Shown: positions 19,054-29,301 of the stretch, piece by piece
Numbering within the stretch: position 1 is the first letter of the stretch
How the letters are laid out: each line of letters starts with the position of its first letter
Origin: Leucothrix mucor
Lineage (GTDB): Bacteria; Pseudomonadota; Gammaproteobacteria; Thiotrichales; Thiotrichaceae
Length of the DNA: 36,599 bases
Assembly (NCBI GenBank): GCA_015663245.1
Contig: DQSN01000111.1
Span: forward strand, 1 to 36,599
Direction: 5' to 3'
The notes under the pieces: generated by a model
The model's database searches: none
What the model was told of the DNA's origin: nothing
The model's input: the letters and a program-made list of their open reading frames with translations, nothing else
Position numbers and translations under genes: made by a program

Positions 19054-20424
19054 ATGAATATTTTAATCTCTATCATTGCCTTTATCGTTACGATTGGCGT
19101 CTTAGTTGCAGTACATGAATTTGGTCATTTTTGGGTTGCGCGCAAGCTAGGTATAAAAGTACTACGTTTCGCAATAGGCTTTGGCAAGCCCCTGTGGACA
19201 TATACCTCAAAAAAAGACGATAAAATAGAATATGTTTTAGCCGCTATTCCTTTTGGTGGTTATGTCAAAATGTTGGATGAGCGCGAGGGTGATGTTTCAG
19301 AAGATGAGGTACACCGTGCGTTTAATCGTCAGCCAGTTTGGAAGCGCTTTTTAGTTGTACTTGCAGGTCCTGCTTTTAACTTTATTTTTGCAATATTTGC
19401 ATTTTCTATTACCTACATGATAGGAATTAACTCGGTACAACCTTATGTTGGTTCGGTTGTTGCAGGAACGCCTGCTGCTCAAGCGGGATTTCAAGAAAAG
19501 GATAAAATTCTTGCCATTAATGGTGCTGATGTTGTATCCATGAGTGAAGTGCGTTTGTCTTTACTACACGAATACTTAGGTAATCCAGAGCTGGAGATTA
19601 AAGTCCAGACAGAGGGTAAGGAAGAAGTAACCCGACATCTTGATCTTTCATCTATTAAGCTGCTAGCAGATGATAAAGATTATTTTGCTAAAACAGGCAT
19701 GGGTTTTTGGCAGCCACCTCACCAATCAGTGGTTATGAGTGTTTTGCCTGATAGTGCAGCAGCAAATGCAGGTTTGCAAAAGAATGATATTATTTTGAGT
19801 TATGATGGGCAGTCTACCAAGTCAGTAGAGGCTGTTACCAAATATATTCAGCAACATGCAGGTGTTGAGGTAGAACTTCAAATAGAACGACAAAATAATG
19901 TACAGACTCTTTCTATCACACCTAAAGCCACGGAAGTGAAAGGTAAGAGCATCGGGCTAATGGGAGTCCACTTAGGTAAAAAGATGAGTATTAAAGATAG
20001 AGAAGACTTGCTCTTTGTACGTCACGCATCTTTAGGTGAAGCATTATCACGAGGCGTTGTTGAAACATGGAAAATGTCCGTAATGACATTGAAAGTAATG
20101 GGAAAACTGATTGTTGGTGAAGCTTCTCTTAAAAATATAAGTGGACCTGTCACCATCGCGAACTATGCAGGTATTAGCGCAAGTATCGGTTTTACTGTTT
20201 ATCTCGGATTTTTAGCAATCATTAGTTTAAGCTTAGGGGCTCTTAATTTATTACCTATCCCTATGTTAGATGGTGGGCATTTGTTCTATTATCTTATTGA
20301 AATTGTAAAAGGTAGTCCTGTTTCAGAAAAGTTTGAGGCAGTGGGATCTCAGGTAGGTATAGTCATGGTTGGTCTATTGATGATAGTGGCTGTATACAAC
20401 GACATAATGCGATTAGTTGGTTAA
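19054..20424 (+). CDS. rseP: RIP metalloprotease RseP (site-2 protease)
   Basis: VAVHEFGHFWVARKLGIKVLRFAIGFG (HExxH), two PDZ regions, NLLPIPMLDGGHLFYYLIE. Confidence 0.97.
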   Translation: MNILISIIAFIVTIGVLVAVHEFGHFWVARKLGIKVLRFAIGFGKPLWTYTSKKDDKIEYVLAAIPFGGYVKMLDEREGDVSEDEVHRAFNRQPVWKRFLVVLAGPAFNFIFAIFAFSITYMIGINSVQPYVGSVVAGTPAAQAGFQEKDKILAINGADVVSMSEVRLSLLHEYLGNPELEIKVQTEGKEEVTRHLDLSSIKLLADDKDYFAKTGMGFWQPPHQSVVMSVLPDSAAANAGLQKNDIILSYDGQSTKSVEAVTKYIQQHAGVEVELQIERQNNVQTLSITPKATEVKGKSIGLMGVHLGKKMSIKDREDLLFVRHASLGEALSRGVVETWKMSVMTLKVMGKLIVGEASLKNISGPVTIANYAGISASIGFTVYLGFLAIISLSLGALNLLPIPMLDGGHLFYYLIEIVKGSPVSEKFEAVGSQVGIVMVGLLMIVAVYNDIMRLVG

Positions 20425-22727
20425 TGATTATGATAAAAAGAAGTATTCAACTTTCACTCGCAGGCTGTTTGTTTGCTGTTAGTCAAGGTGTTTGGGCGGC
20501 AAACTTTGTCCTTCAAGATATTGAAATTAAAGGCTTAGAACGTGTTGCGGCAGGTACTGTTCTTAGTCATCTTGCGGTGAGTGTCGGCGATACTTACGAC
20601 GATCGTATGTCGGCTCAAATGGTGGGTTCTTTATATAAAACAGGTTTGTTTGAAGATATTAGTCTCTCAAAACGAGGCAATATTCTTGTTGTTAATGTAA
20701 AAGAGCGTGCTGCGGTTGGAGAGATTAATATCTCAGGCAATCATGTTATTGAAACAAAGCCAATTTTAGCTGCTTTGAAAAGGGCAGGGGTTGCCAAAGG
20801 TCGTCCTTTAAATAAAGCGGCTCTTGTGCGAATTCAGCAAGAAATTAAACGCCAATATTTAGCACGAGGCAACTATGCGGCAGATGTACAGGCGAAGTTA
20901 CAACCTTTGTCACGTAACCGTTTAGCCGTAAATATCAAAATAAAAGAAGGCAAAGTTGCACGCATAAAGAAAGTTCGTATTAGCGGTAATAAAGCATTTC
21001 CTGAGTCAACTTTAAAGGCATTATTAGAAACAGGAACTTCTAGTTCATTATCCTTTTTTAGTAGCAGAGACAAGTATTCAAAACAAAAATTAGTGGGGGA
21101 TCTTGATAAACTTACCGCATTCTATAAAGACCGTGGTTATTTGAAATTTGAGGTTAGTTCAACTCAAGTTTCTTTGTCAAAAGATAAACGCTCAGTATTT
21201 GTGAATGTGAATGTTCATGAAGGTGATCAGTATCGTGTTGGTAAAATAGATTTATCTTCTAACTCACAGGCCTCTCAACAGAAGTTAAGACGCTTAGTGC
21301 ATTTAAAAGAAGGGCAAGTCTTCTCACAAAGGTTGCTAGAAAAAACTCGTAAAGCCCTTAAGGCTCAAGTTGGAAAAGAAGGGTTCGCCTTTTCTAAATT
21401 AGGTATAGCACCTCAGTTTGATGATGTGAGAAAGGTAGTAAATATCTCCTTCCAGCTTGATAAAGGCCAGCGTACTTATGTACGCCGTATCAATATTCGC
21501 GGTAATTATCGTAGTAAAGATGAGGTGTTTCGTCGTGAGATGCGTCAGCTAGAAAGCTCATGGTATTCCAAAGAAAGAGTTGAGCGTTCAAAAATTCGTC
21601 TTCAACGCCTTTCTTTTGTTGAAAGTGTCAATATTAGCACTTCCCCTGTGGCTGGAGCACGTGATCAGGTTGATTTAGATGTCACCATCAAAGAGCGTTC
21701 TTCCAACCAGTTTACAGCAGGTGTAGGTTACTCCCAAAGTGAAGGTCTACTGTTTAACGTAGGGCTTTCTCAAAACAACTTTATGGGATCTGGTAAGAGT
21801 CTTTCTATTGCAGCTGAAAATAGCGCCTCAAAGAAAAACCTACGTATCAGTTACAATAATCCTTACCATACCGTTGATGGTATTGGGCGTGGTTTTAATG
21901 TTTTTTATAATAAAACCAATGCGGCAGAAACAGATATTACTGACTATCAATCAGACTCTTATGGAGCTGATGTCAACTACACCATTCCCTTGGGTGAAGA
22001 TAACTCTTTACGTTTCAGTGTAGGTGGTGAGCATCGTACCATTAAGACATCTGCGGCAAATACGCCTGACTATATCAAGCAATTTGTTGCTGATCATGGG
22101 AAGAGCTACAATCAATTATTGGGATCTGTTAGTTATATACATGACACCCGTAATAAAAGTCTATTTCCAAATAAAGGTCAGCATCAAAGCTTATCTTTAC
22201 AGCTAGGTTTACCAGGAAGTGATTTACAATTTTACAAGCTAAGATACCGTGGTACGGTCTATCAGCCTATTACTGATAATATAACCTTTGCGCTTAAAGG
22301 TGGTGTTTCATATGGCAAAGGGTTAGGTAAAAGTAAAGAGCTACCTTTCTATGAAAGCTTCTACGCAGGTGGTATTGGCTCGGTGCGTGGATATGATCAC
22401 AATAGCCTTGGTCCAAAAGTATTGTCAGGTCCAGGAATAGGAGATTCAATAGGTGGTAATTTAAGTACAACAGTAACAGCTGAAGTACAGTTTCCGATGC
22501 CGTTTTTGTCCGATGTTAAAGGTTTAAGAGCTAGCGCATTTGTTGATGGCGGTAACGTCTTTGACGGCGATTTCGATGCTGCTGAAATGCGCTACTCCGC
22601 AGGTGTAAGTGCAACGTGGATGACACCATTAGGCGTGCCATTAACCGTTAGTTACGCTAAACCACTGAATGCGAAAGATGGAGATGAGACAAGTAAGGTA
22701 CAGTTCTCTCTTGGTGCTACTTTCTAA
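20424..22727 (+). CDS. bamA: Outer membrane protein assembly factor BamA
   Basis: Signal peptide, POTRA repeats, C-terminal barrel with FYAGGIGSVRGYDHNSLGP and terminal ...VQFSLGATF. Confidence 0.97.
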   Translation: MIMIKRSIQLSLAGCLFAVSQGVWAANFVLQDIEIKGLERVAAGTVLSHLAVSVGDTYDDRMSAQMVGSLYKTGLFEDISLSKRGNILVVNVKERAAVGEINISGNHVIETKPILAALKRAGVAKGRPLNKAALVRIQQEIKRQYLARGNYAADVQAKLQPLSRNRLAVNIKIKEGKVARIKKVRISGNKAFPESTLKALLETGTSSSLSFFSSRDKYSKQKLVGDLDKLTAFYKDRGYLKFEVSSTQVSLSKDKRSVFVNVNVHEGDQYRVGKIDLSSNSQASQQKLRRLVHLKEGQVFSQRLLEKTRKALKAQVGKEGFAFSKLGIAPQFDDVRKVVNISFQLDKGQRTYVRRINIRGNYRSKDEVFRREMRQLESSWYSKERVERSKIRLQRLSFVESVNISTSPVAGARDQVDLDVTIKERSSNQFTAGVGYSQSEGLLFNVGLSQNNFMGSGKSLSIAAENSASKKNLRISYNNPYHTVDGIGRGFNVFYNKTNAAETDITDYQSDSYGADVNYTIPLGEDNSLRFSVGGEHRTIKTSAANTPDYIKQFVADHGKSYNQLLGSVSYIHDTRNKSLFPNKGQHQSLSLQLGLPGSDLQFYKLRYRGTVYQPITDNITFALKGGVSYGKGLGKSKELPFYESFYAGGIGSVRGYDHNSLGPKVLSGPGIGDSIGGNLSTTVTAEVQFPMPFLSDVKGLRASAFVDGGNVFDGDFDAAEMRYSAGVSATWMTPLGVPLTVSYAKPLNAKDGDETSKVQFSLGATF

Positions 22728-22752
22728 ATTTTTCAGGTTCAAGGAAGTTCTA

Positions 22753-22957
22753 TTTAAGGAATCTCTGGCTAAGTCGATTAGAATTAGGCTGAGATAGAAT
22801 TTTCTGATTTCTCACGAAATGAGCAAGAATAGTCGCTCTGCATGTGCTTTTAAGTTATTTGCAAGTAAAGCACTAAACCTTGTTGTGATTTTCTTGGAAA
22901 ATCAGAGTGATTCTAGCCAGCAATAAAATAATTGGACTTGATCAGAGCCTCCTTAAA
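22753..22957. mobile_element. MITE-like ~205 bp non-coding element with long imperfect inverted arms
   Basis: Left end TTTAAGGAATCTCTGGCTAAGTC (22753-22775) and right end GACTTGATCAGAGCCTCCTTAAA (22935-22957): 18/23 complementary termini, with partial arm similarity further in; related sequence at 18924 and 29229. Confidence 0.65.
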
Positions 22958-22997
22958 CTTTCTAAATGTATAGGATATACATAAATTGCAAAGGAAT

Positions 22998-23624
22998 ATG
23001 TCTTTTTCAAAGCAAAGCTTAGGTTTGTTTCTCAGAGGACTTGATAGAGTGAACTTTTATCAAAGTCTCTGGGGAGGATTGCTAGGCTTTTTTCTATTTT
23101 TATCTTCTCCCGTGATGTCTGCTGAGATAGTTTCGATTGGTGTCGTTAATGTTCGTTCTTTGATGGAAAATGCTCCACAAGCCCGAAATTCAAGTGCTAA
23201 GCTCAAGGCGAAGTTTTCTCCCACAGAGCAAGCCTTAGCAAAACAACTTGAGGAGATAAGGCAGCTCGAAGAGAAAAAAAACTCAAATGAAATTCTGGGC
23301 TCTACTGTCAAAAAAGTACAGCTAGAACGTGATATTCGCATCCGAAAAAGAGTACATAGCCGTGCTTTGGAAGATTTTCGTGAAGAGTTGCGCTTTGCTC
23401 GTGATACAGCCCTAGATAAAGTGCAACAAGAAGTCTATGAGGCAATCGCAACAGTTAGAGCTCAACGAGGCATCGATATTATTATTCAAGAGTATGTTTC
23501 TGCGAGCAAGCGTGTTGATATTACAGATGGGGTTTTGGAATACCTACATGCAAAAATCAAGAAAACCAATAGAAATAACGGTAAGCTAAAAAAAGGTAAT
23601 GATGGTAACTTTATCCCTCGGTGA
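22998..23624 (+). CDS. skp: OmpH/Skp family periplasmic chaperone
   Basis: Signal-like N-terminus, IVSIGVVNVRSLMENAPQ, long charged helical region, RGIDIIIQEYVSASKRVDITDGVLEYL; position between bamA and lpxD. ORF track starts at TTG 22986. Confidence 0.9.
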   Translation: MSFSKQSLGLFLRGLDRVNFYQSLWGGLLGFFLFLSSPVMSAEIVSIGVVNVRSLMENAPQARNSSAKLKAKFSPTEQALAKQLEEIRQLEEKKNSNEILGSTVKKVQLERDIRIRKRVHSRALEDFREELRFARDTALDKVQQEVYEAIATVRAQRGIDIIIQEYVSASKRVDITDGVLEYLHAKIKKTNRNNGKLKKGNDGNFIPR

Positions 23625-24627
23625 GCTAGCGGAGATAACAGGGGCAAAGTTGCAAGGTGATAAACATTTGCAGCTTAATCACGTATCTTCATTAAGTGAT
23701 GCAAAGCAGGGCGATATTAGTTTTGCAACAGGGAAAAAGTATCTTTCTCAACTCTTAGCATGCAAAGCCTCCGCTGTTATTATCACGCCTGATTTAGCCG
23801 TCCTTTATGATGGTAATTGTTTGATTATCCAGTCGCCTTATTTTGCATATGCGCAAGTCGTTGCCGCTTTTTATCCAGAGTCTCATCTAAAAGCTGATAT
23901 TCATCCATCTAGTATTATTGATCCAAGTTCAGAGATTGCCAGCACCGCTTTTATAGGAGCAAATGTTGTTATCGGTAAAAATGTTCAGGTAGCCGACGGG
24001 GTCGTCATCGAGGCGAGTTGTGTTGTTGGCGATGATTGTAGTCTTGGCGAAAATACCCACCTTCATGCCAATGTAACGCTCTATACAAAAACTCAAATAG
24101 CTGATAACTGCCGTTTGCACTCAGGTGTCGTGATAGGAGCTGATGGATTTGGTTACGCGCCAAATCAAAATAAATGGTATAAAATACAGCAAGTGGGTAA
24201 TGTTGTATTAGGCAGTAATGTAGAAGTTGGTGCAAATACAACGATAGACCGCGCAGCGCTGGGCAGCACCATGATAGCAAATGGGGTAAAGCTAGATAAC
24301 CTCATCCAAGTTGGTCACAATGTAACAATCGGAGAACATACTGCAGTTGCAGCTTGTGTAGCGATAGCTGGTAGTGCTCATATTGGCAAGCGTTGTCAAA
24401 TAGGTGGTGCTAGTGCTATTGCTGGTCACTTAAGTATTGCAGATGATGTTATTGTTACGGGGATGTCGATGGTGATTAGCTCAATAGATACCTCAGGTGT
24501 TTATTCATCGGGAATGCCTGTTAAAGAAAATCGCAAATGGCGAAAAAATATTATTCGTTTTGCACAATTAGATAAAATGGCACAAAAAATACGTGCCCTT
24601 GAAAAACAATTTAAAGATAAAGCCTAG
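23599..24627 (+). CDS. lpxD: UDP-3-O-(3-hydroxymyristoyl)glucosamine N-acyltransferase
   Basis: SLGELAEITGAKLQGD, hexapeptide repeats, GVVIGADGFGYAPN, VGANTTIDRAALGSTMIANGVKLDNLIQVGHNV. Confidence 0.97.
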   Translation: MMVTLSLGELAEITGAKLQGDKHLQLNHVSSLSDAKQGDISFATGKKYLSQLLACKASAVIITPDLAVLYDGNCLIIQSPYFAYAQVVAAFYPESHLKADIHPSSIIDPSSEIASTAFIGANVVIGKNVQVADGVVIEASCVVGDDCSLGENTHLHANVTLYTKTQIADNCRLHSGVVIGADGFGYAPNQNKWYKIQQVGNVVLGSNVEVGANTTIDRAALGSTMIANGVKLDNLIQVGHNVTIGEHTAVAACVAIAGSAHIGKRCQIGGASAIAGHLSIADDVIVTGMSMVISSIDTSGVYSSGMPVKENRKWRKNIIRFAQLDKMAQKIRALEKQFKDKA

Positions 24628-24636
24628 GGGAAAATA

Positions 24637-25086
24637 ATGAGTTTAATGAACGTAAAAGAAATCCGCAGATTTTTAGCGCACCGTTACCCGATGCTATTGG
24701 TTGATCGAGTAACACAGTTTGAATCAGGGAAATCACTCACGGCTATCAAAAATGTCACTATCAATGAACCATTTTTTAATGGGCATTTTCCTGATGAGCC
24801 AATTATGCCAGGGGTGTTAATTGTTGAGGCAATGGCGCAAGCGACAGGTTTATTGGGGTTTCGCACCATGAGTGCCGAGCCGCAACAAGACACACTATAT
24901 ATTTTAGTCGGCATTGATAAAGTAAAGTTTGTTAAACAGGTTGTTCCTGGAGATCAGCTGATCTTAACTGCAGAGGTATTGCGTCAAAAAGGTAAGCTTT
25001 GGATCTTCAAAACGGAAGCACATGTTGATGGCAAGCTAGCCGCAAAAGCAGAAATTAAGTGCGCAGCAGTGGGGACTGATGCTTGA
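24637..25086 (+). CDS. fabZ: 3-hydroxyacyl-ACP dehydratase FabZ
   Basis: LAHRYPMLLVDRV, NEPFFNGHFPDEPIMPGVLIVEAMAQATG. Confidence 0.98.
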   Translation: MSLMNVKEIRRFLAHRYPMLLVDRVTQFESGKSLTAIKNVTINEPFFNGHFPDEPIMPGVLIVEAMAQATGLLGFRTMSAEPQQDTLYILVGIDKVKFVKQVVPGDQLILTAEVLRQKGKLWIFKTEAHVDGKLAAKAEIKCAAVGTDA

Positions 25087-25853
25087 TTCATTCAACTGCG
25101 ATTATTGAATCTGGTGCAGAAATAGCAGACGGGGTAAGCATTGGGGCATATTCCGTTATTGGTGCAAATGTTAAAATAGATAAAGGCACGTGGATAGGGC
25201 CGCATGTCGTTATTCAAGGTTATACCCGCATCGGTAAAGACAACAAAATCTACCAATTTTCCTCTATTGGTGAAGTGCCTCAAGATAAAAAATACGATAA
25301 CGAAGCTACTCAACTGATTATCGGCGATCGGAATGTTATTCGCGAGTGTTGTACCTTCAATACAGGCACATCACAGGATATTGGCAAAACGGTGCTTGGT
25401 GATGATAATTGGATAATGGCTTATGTGCATTTGGCACATGATTGTGTGATTGGTAATAATGCTATTTTTGCCAATAATGCGACTTTAGCAGGACATGTCA
25501 CCATTGGTGATCATGTTATCCTCGGTGGTTTCACTCTAGTTCATCAGTTCTGCCATATTGGGGAATACTCTTTTACAGGTATGGGAGCCGCAATTACCAA
25601 AGATTTACCGCCTTATATGGTTGCGGCGGGTATGCCAACAGAGCAGCATGGTATCAACAAGGAAGGTTTACGCAGAAAAGGCTTTGATGCTGAGGCACGT
25701 AAACGTATTAATGATGCACATAAAATTATTTATCGAAAAAATATGAAAATCAAAGATGCGGTAGAAATTTTGACAGAAAAATATGCTGATCAGCCTGATG
25801 TAATGTTGATGGTTGATTTTTGTTCGGGTTCAAAGCGCGGCATTCTGCGCTAA
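25083..25853 (+). CDS. lpxA: Acyl-ACP--UDP-N-acetylglucosamine O-acyltransferase
   Basis: IHSTAIIESGAEIADGVSIGAYSVIG, hexapeptide repeats, GGFTLVHQFCHIGEYSFTGMGAAITKDLPPYMVAAG; TTG start overlapping the fabZ stop. Confidence 0.97.
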   Translation: MIHSTAIIESGAEIADGVSIGAYSVIGANVKIDKGTWIGPHVVIQGYTRIGKDNKIYQFSSIGEVPQDKKYDNEATQLIIGDRNVIRECCTFNTGTSQDIGKTVLGDDNWIMAYVHLAHDCVIGNNAIFANNATLAGHVTIGDHVILGGFTLVHQFCHIGEYSFTGMGAAITKDLPPYMVAAGMPTEQHGINKEGLRRKGFDAEARKRINDAHKIIYRKNMKIKDAVEILTEKYADQPDVMLMVDFCSGSKRGILR

Positions 25854-25869
25854 GGACTGAGCAGGTATT

Positions 25870-27030
25870 ATGCGTATAGCAATTGTCGTTGGTGAGGCAT
25901 CAGGAGATATTCTTGGTAGTCGTTTAATACAAGCGTTGCGAGAGCAACAGCCTGATATCCAGTTTGAAGGAGTGGCAGGTGCAGAGATGATTGCCGAGGG
26001 TTGTGAGCTTCTGTACCCGATGGAAAAACTGGCAGTCATGGGGTTTAGCGAGGTACTGCCACGTTTACGTGAATTGCTGAAAATGCGTAAAGATCTCGTA
26101 CAACGCTGGCAGAGTAATCCGCCTGATTTATTTGTTGGTATTGATGCTCCCGATTTTAATCTAAAGCTAGAATCCTTATTGCATCAGCACAATATTCCCA
26201 CGGTGCATTATGTTAGTCCTTCTATTTGGGCGTGGCGGGAAAGTCGTGTGAAAAAAATTCAAGGCAATATTGATTTAATGCTGACCTTGTTTCCCTTTGA
26301 AGTTGATTTCTATAAGCGACATAACATTCCTGCAAAGTTTGTTGGTCATCCTCTGGCAGATGAGATTCCTCTGCACTCAGATAAACAGACCTTAAGAAAA
26401 AAATTAGGACTCAATCCTAACGCACACATTATTGCGGTTCTAGGAGGGAGTCGTGCGGGAGAGATTAAACGCATAGCGCCTGATTTTTTTCGTGGGCTGA
26501 AAAAAATTCACCAGCAGCATCCAGATTGGCAATTTGTTAGCCCATTGATTAATGTAGATATACACCAACAGTTTGAAGCATTAAAAAAGCGCATTGCTCC
26601 AGAGTTGCCGATGGTTTTAATTGATGGGCAGTCGCGTACAGTGATGGCAGCGGCGGATCAAATATTAATGGCATCAGGTACGGCTGTTTTGGAAGGAATG
26701 TTAATCAATCGTCCTATGGTGGCAGCATATCGAGTTTCCCCATTAACAGCTTTTATTATTCGCCGTTTTAACATGATTAAATCAAAATACTTCACCTTGC
26801 CTAATAATCTTTGTGGCGAGTTACTGGTTCCTGAGTTAATTCAAGAAGATATTACTGCTGAAAATATACAGCAAGTTATCGAAGAGCAGTTTAACCAAGA
26901 TAAGTCACAACGTGATTATGTAAAACAACGCTTTCATAATGTACATTTACAATTGCGGAAAAATGCTAGCCAGCAAGCGGCTAAAGCGATATTAGATGTT
27001 ATTAAATCCTCAGTCCTTGCTAAGAAATAA
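25870..27030 (+). CDS. lpxB: Lipid-A-disaccharide synthase
   Basis: RIAIVVGEASGDILGSRLIQAL, VGIDAPDFNLKLE, HYVSPSIWAWRESRVKKI, LPNNLCGELLVPELIQ. Confidence 0.97.
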   Translation: MRIAIVVGEASGDILGSRLIQALREQQPDIQFEGVAGAEMIAEGCELLYPMEKLAVMGFSEVLPRLRELLKMRKDLVQRWQSNPPDLFVGIDAPDFNLKLESLLHQHNIPTVHYVSPSIWAWRESRVKKIQGNIDLMLTLFPFEVDFYKRHNIPAKFVGHPLADEIPLHSDKQTLRKKLGLNPNAHIIAVLGGSRAGEIKRIAPDFFRGLKKIHQQHPDWQFVSPLINVDIHQQFEALKKRIAPELPMVLIDGQSRTVMAAADQILMASGTAVLEGMLINRPMVAAYRVSPLTAFIIRRFNMIKSKYFTLPNNLCGELLVPELIQEDITAENIQQVIEEQFNQDKSQRDYVKQRFHNVHLQLRKNASQQAAKAILDVIKSSVLAKK

Positions 27031-27051
27031 TGTCCAAGCGTTGTGTAAACT

Positions 27052-27996
27052 ATGCCAGTAAAAATTATTCTAAATACTCCTACAAATATTATTATGGGAT
27101 TCCTTGGTGCGGGTAAAACCACTGCAATTCTTGATTTATTAAAGCAGAAGCCAGTAGGAGAAAAATGGGCTGTCTTAGTCAATGAGTTTGGTTCTATTGG
27201 GATTGATGGTGCAATTTACGCATCACAGGGTATAGCAGTCAAAGAAGTAGCAGGCGGGTGCATGTGCTGTGTCGCGGGTGTATCAATGCAAGTTGCTATA
27301 AATGCTCTATTGAAAGAATATCATCCAGATCGTTTATTGATTGAGCCGACAGGCTTAGGTCACCCTAAAAAAGTATTTGACACGCTAAAGGGAGAGGGCT
27401 TTCGCGACTCTTTGTGCTTGCAAGCCAGTATTTGTCTGCTTGACCCAAATCACCTCAAAAATTCGCAATACACAGAGCATGAGAATTTTATTGATCAAAT
27501 AGCACTGTGCGATGTATTGGTGGCGAATAAAACTGACTTGGCCGATGATGAAGCGTTGCGTCTATTTGATCAGTTAGCCGTTGTAAGCCATCCTCCTAAA
27601 CAGTTAATTGCTAAGACAGAGTTTGGAAAATTAGATATTAAGTGGCTTGATTTTGAGAGTGATATTAAACGTCGGGCGGTGTACGAAAATCATCATAACG
27701 TAGAAAATCACACTGATGATGGTTTTCAAACCTTGGCTTGGGTTTTTTCTAAGAGCAAAGTTTTTAGTCTATCAAAATTTAGGCATAGCTTAGAGAAACT
27801 TGGGTTAGAGCGTGCTAAGGCAGTGATAAAAACGGATGAGGGCTGGTTTATAGTCAATGCTCAAGCAGAGCGAGTGTCAGTAACCCCGATTTCTCAAAGT
27901 GCTGGTCCTATTGAGTCACGCATCGAGTTAATCCACCAGCAACTTGATAAACAGTTATTAGAACAAGCGCTTAATTTATATCAGGAGATTGATTAA
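27052..27996 (+). CDS. CobW/COG0523 family GTPase (putative metallochaperone)
   Basis: [15 protein letters not shown] (Walker A), [20 protein letters not shown] (CxCC), [23 protein letters not shown]. Confidence 0.93.
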   Translation: MPVKIILNTPTNIIMGFLGAGKTTAILDLLKQKPVGEKWAVLVNEFGSIGIDGAIYASQGIAVKEVAGGCMCCVAGVSMQVAINALLKEYHPDRLLIEPTGLGHPKKVFDTLKGEGFRDSLCLQASICLLDPNHLKNSQYTEHENFIDQIALCDVLVANKTDLADDEALRLFDQLAVVSHPPKQLIAKTEFGKLDIKWLDFESDIKRRAVYENHHNVENHTDDGFQTLAWVFSKSKVFSLSKFRHSLEKLGLERAKAVIKTDEGWFIVNAQAERVSVTPISQSAGPIESRIELIHQQLDKQLLEQALNLYQEID

Positions 27997-27998
27997 TA

Positions 27999-28568
27999 AT
28001 GTTGATTGCAGGAGTAGATGAAGTGGGGCGAGGGCCACTAGTCGGGGCAGTAGTCGCGGCGGCGGTCATTTTAGATCCAAATAATCCTATTAAAGGTTTG
28101 GCAGATTCTAAAAAATTGAGCGAGAAAAAACGTGAAGCGCTAACATTGGAGATTAAAGAAAAGGCTTTAGCATGGGCTTTAGGTCGTGCAGAGGCGGAAG
28201 AAATTGATGAAATAAATATACTACAAGCAAGCCTATTAGCGATGAAACGGGCGGTAGAAGCTTTATCAATTAAGCCTGACCACTTGCAAATTGATGGTAA
28301 TCGTTGTCCTGAGATGGACTACTCGATGGAGGCGATTATAAAAGGTGATAGTAAAATAGCAGCGATTAGCGCGGCTTCTATTATTGCCAAAGTATCTCGT
28401 GACCATGAGATGCAGGAGTTGGATAAACAGTATCCACAATATGGTTTTGCAGCACATAAAGGCTATCCAACGAAGCGGCATCGTGAGGCTTTACTTGAGC
28501 ATGGTGCAATATCAGAACATCGAGTTAGCTTTAAGCCCGTACGAGATGTGTTAATTCGTCGGGCATAA
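27999..28568 (+). CDS. rnhB: Ribonuclease HII
   Basis: [63 protein letters not shown]. Confidence 0.98.
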   Translation: MLIAGVDEVGRGPLVGAVVAAAVILDPNNPIKGLADSKKLSEKKREALTLEIKEKALAWALGRAEAEEIDEINILQASLLAMKRAVEALSIKPDHLQIDGNRCPEMDYSMEAIIKGDSKIAAISAASIIAKVSRDHEMQELDKQYPQYGFAAHKGYPTKRHREALLEHGAISEHRVSFKPVRDVLIRRA

Positions 28569-28841
28569 TTAACTATGCTCTCTCTTCTAGAGTGTGTTAA
28601 GTGTTGGAAAATCGACTGCTATGTATGGTAGCTCTTAAAAACGATGATATTTCAATCAACCAGCCTAATATCGGGTGGGCAGAAGTTTTTTTCACTTTGT
28701 AGTAAAATATAAGCATAAATGAAGTCTTAATAAAAAAATTCTAATTTAGAACTTTATTTTAATGTGCATAAAGTCGCCAAAACTGTTTTGTTTATCCGAA
28801 TAGATTACTTAGTTCCTTTTTTATCCTGTTAGTGTGCTGAT

Positions 28842-29174
28842 ATGAGTAGAGAAGCTTTACATTCACAGCTTGTCATTAAACAAAAGATGATTCATTTACC
28901 ATTAGCAGCAAAGATCTATGGAGGTCTTTTTCTATTGCTTTTTGGTTTTTTTGTAGGGTGGTTATTTGTTTCCGTTTTTATATCAGGACAGCAGCCTGAA
29001 AACTTAGCAGCAAGCACAGAAAGGAACTCTCCAATGAAACGCTTGCCTATATTAATGGATAGAGTGGTGCGTGATTCATCCGCTTATGTTTATGTAAAGC
29101 ATGCTTCTATAAGGTCAGAGTTGGGAATACCTTGGGGTAAACCCATAGGCTTAGAAGAAAAAGATAAAAAATGA
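28842..29174 (+). CDS. Hypothetical single-TM membrane protein (110 aa)
   Basis: Charged N-terminus then TM YGGLFLLLFGFFVGWLFVSVFI and a soluble tail; same strand and directly upstream of the pseudokinase-like gene. Confidence 0.6.
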   Translation: MSREALHSQLVIKQKMIHLPLAAKIYGGLFLLLFGFFVGWLFVSVFISGQQPENLAASTERNSPMKRLPILMDRVVRDSSAYVYVKHASIRSELGIPWGKPIGLEEKDKK

Positions 29175-29228
29175 GAGTTTAGGGCTGAGAGTTTATTGTG
29201 TCCGCCTACTCTACTTAGCCCCGTAATA

Positions 29229-29294
29229 TTTAGTGCTTTGCTTACAAATGACTTAAAAGCAAGTGCAGAGTGTCAATCAAGACTTAGCTAAAGA
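29229..29294. repeat. Truncated inverted copy of the bamA-skp MITE-like element
   Basis: 29229-29270 is 37/42 identical, without gaps, to the reverse complement of 22836-22877; 29281-29294 GACTTAGCTAAAGA then resembles the reverse complement of the left terminus (GACTTAGCCAGAGA). Confidence 0.75.
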
Positions 29295-29301
29295 GAATAA
29301 A

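Noticed and set aside
21808-22206. Two out-of-frame plus ORFs within bamA
   Set aside because: Inside the bamA barrel coding sequence; no independent support.
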